In this document: positions 63,932 through 64,000 of the stretch, piece by piece
Layout of the letters: every line of letters starts with the position of its first letter
Position numbering within the stretch: position 1 is the stretch's first letter
Origin: Streptomyces sp. NBC_01232
GTDB lineage: Bacteria > Actinomycetota > Actinomycetes > Streptomycetales > Streptomycetaceae
Assembly (NCBI RefSeq): GCF_035989885.1
Contig: NZ_CP108518.1
Coordinates: 3,228,501 to 3,292,500, forward strand
Length of the DNA: 64,000 bases
Direction: 5' to 3'
Translations under genes and position numbers: made by a program
Notes under the pieces: generated by a model
Told to the model about the DNA's origin: nothing
The model's database searches: none
Seen by the model: the letters and a program-made list of their open reading frames with translations, nothing else

Positions 63932-64000
63932 ATGCACCACCCCGTCATCGAGCGCGAGCTGGAACTGAAGCTGGTCCTGTCCCCCGAGCGCAGCATCCCC
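63932..64000 (+). CDS. ssgG: SsgA-family sporulation/cell-division regulator, N-terminal part
   Basis: Only 23 codons are in the window: HHPVIERELELKLVLSPERS, then IP. This matches the beginning of SsgA-like proteins (a beta strand with ELxLxLVLSxExSxP). Position next to the RDD and M6 genes matches the ssgG region of S. coelicolor (SCO2924 from memory). These proteins guide septum and spore-wall formation. Symbol tentative as most of the gene is beyond the window. Confidence 0.65.
   Translation, partial: MHHPVIERELELKLVLSPERSIP

Overview
The window is about 72% GC chromosomal DNA with strong third-position G/C bias, frequent GTG starts and short operons with 4-nt overlaps. Recognisable Streptomyces markers include SsgA-family, ClpS/DUF2017, DasR-type operators, class E and F sortases, actinobacterial CysO/CysM/Mec and the dispersed 'cagccccgccggcgtttgaggcgc' intergenic repeat. 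It reads as a Streptomyces core region (from about 37.7 kb onward the gene order resembles the S. coelicolor SCO2897-SCO2924 neighbourhood, from memory) into which an accessory block has been inserted. All functional names rest on reading protein motifs by eye; no database search was run.

Layout. 0-4.3 kb: cell-envelope genes (a peptidoglycan-binding NlpC-like protein, a class F sortase with a candidate surface substrate), tRNA-Lys and a HAD-IIA phosphatase. 4.3-12.8 kb: a secreted alkaline-phosphatase-superfamily enzyme, then a minus-strand phosphonate operon (FAD oxidase, phosphonatase-like HAD hydrolase, ABC ATPase, two permeases, binding protein) with an upstream GntR/HutC regulator. 12.8-17.5 kb: an LAxTG surface protein, a ROK repressor divergent from a Gfo/Idh oxidoreductase with a near-perfect palindromic operator between them, and a fumarylacetoacetate-hydrolase-family enzyme.

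17.5-30.3 kb is the accessory zone. A YidC/Oxa1-like gene broken by truncation and frameshift abuts a solo TnpB (IS1341-type) element with intact RuvC residues. After a class E sortase comes a restriction/defence block. On the plus strand: a SEC-C helical-repeat protein, a NaeI-family restriction enzyme and Vsr. On the minus strand: a C5 cytosine methyltransferase, an SNF2-type helicase, a ParB/Srx-like protein and an HNH-like protein. A helix-turn-helix protein and a frameshifted AbiEi/Vsr-like gene follow. The ParB-SNF2-HNH set coupled to a NaeI-type R-M unit is the best candidate here for an undescribed system.

30.3-45.3 kb: GNAT, small membrane proteins, DUF445, DUF1707, a three-gene ABC-2 exporter, a class A penicillin-binding protein, an SMR exporter behind a guanidine-III-like riboswitch, a GroES-like protein, Bcp peroxiredoxin, a tandem pair of HNH proteins, tRNA-Leu, RdgB, a lipoprotein and RNase PH. 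45.4-48.8 kb: the N-acetylglucosamine PTS (nagF, nagE1, nagE2) with DasR operators. 48.8-58 kb: MBL hydrolase, MazF-like protein, DUF488, the CysM-CysO-Mec sulfur-carrier route to cysteine with a leader peptide, an amino-acid permease, clpS, pncB and pncA. 58-64 kb: an M6 secreted protease, a small membrane protein, two RDD proteins and the start of an SsgA-family gene.

Long stretches without a recognisable gene are 33113-33947, 60494-60929, 13602-13959 and 54172-54489; each is described in its entry.
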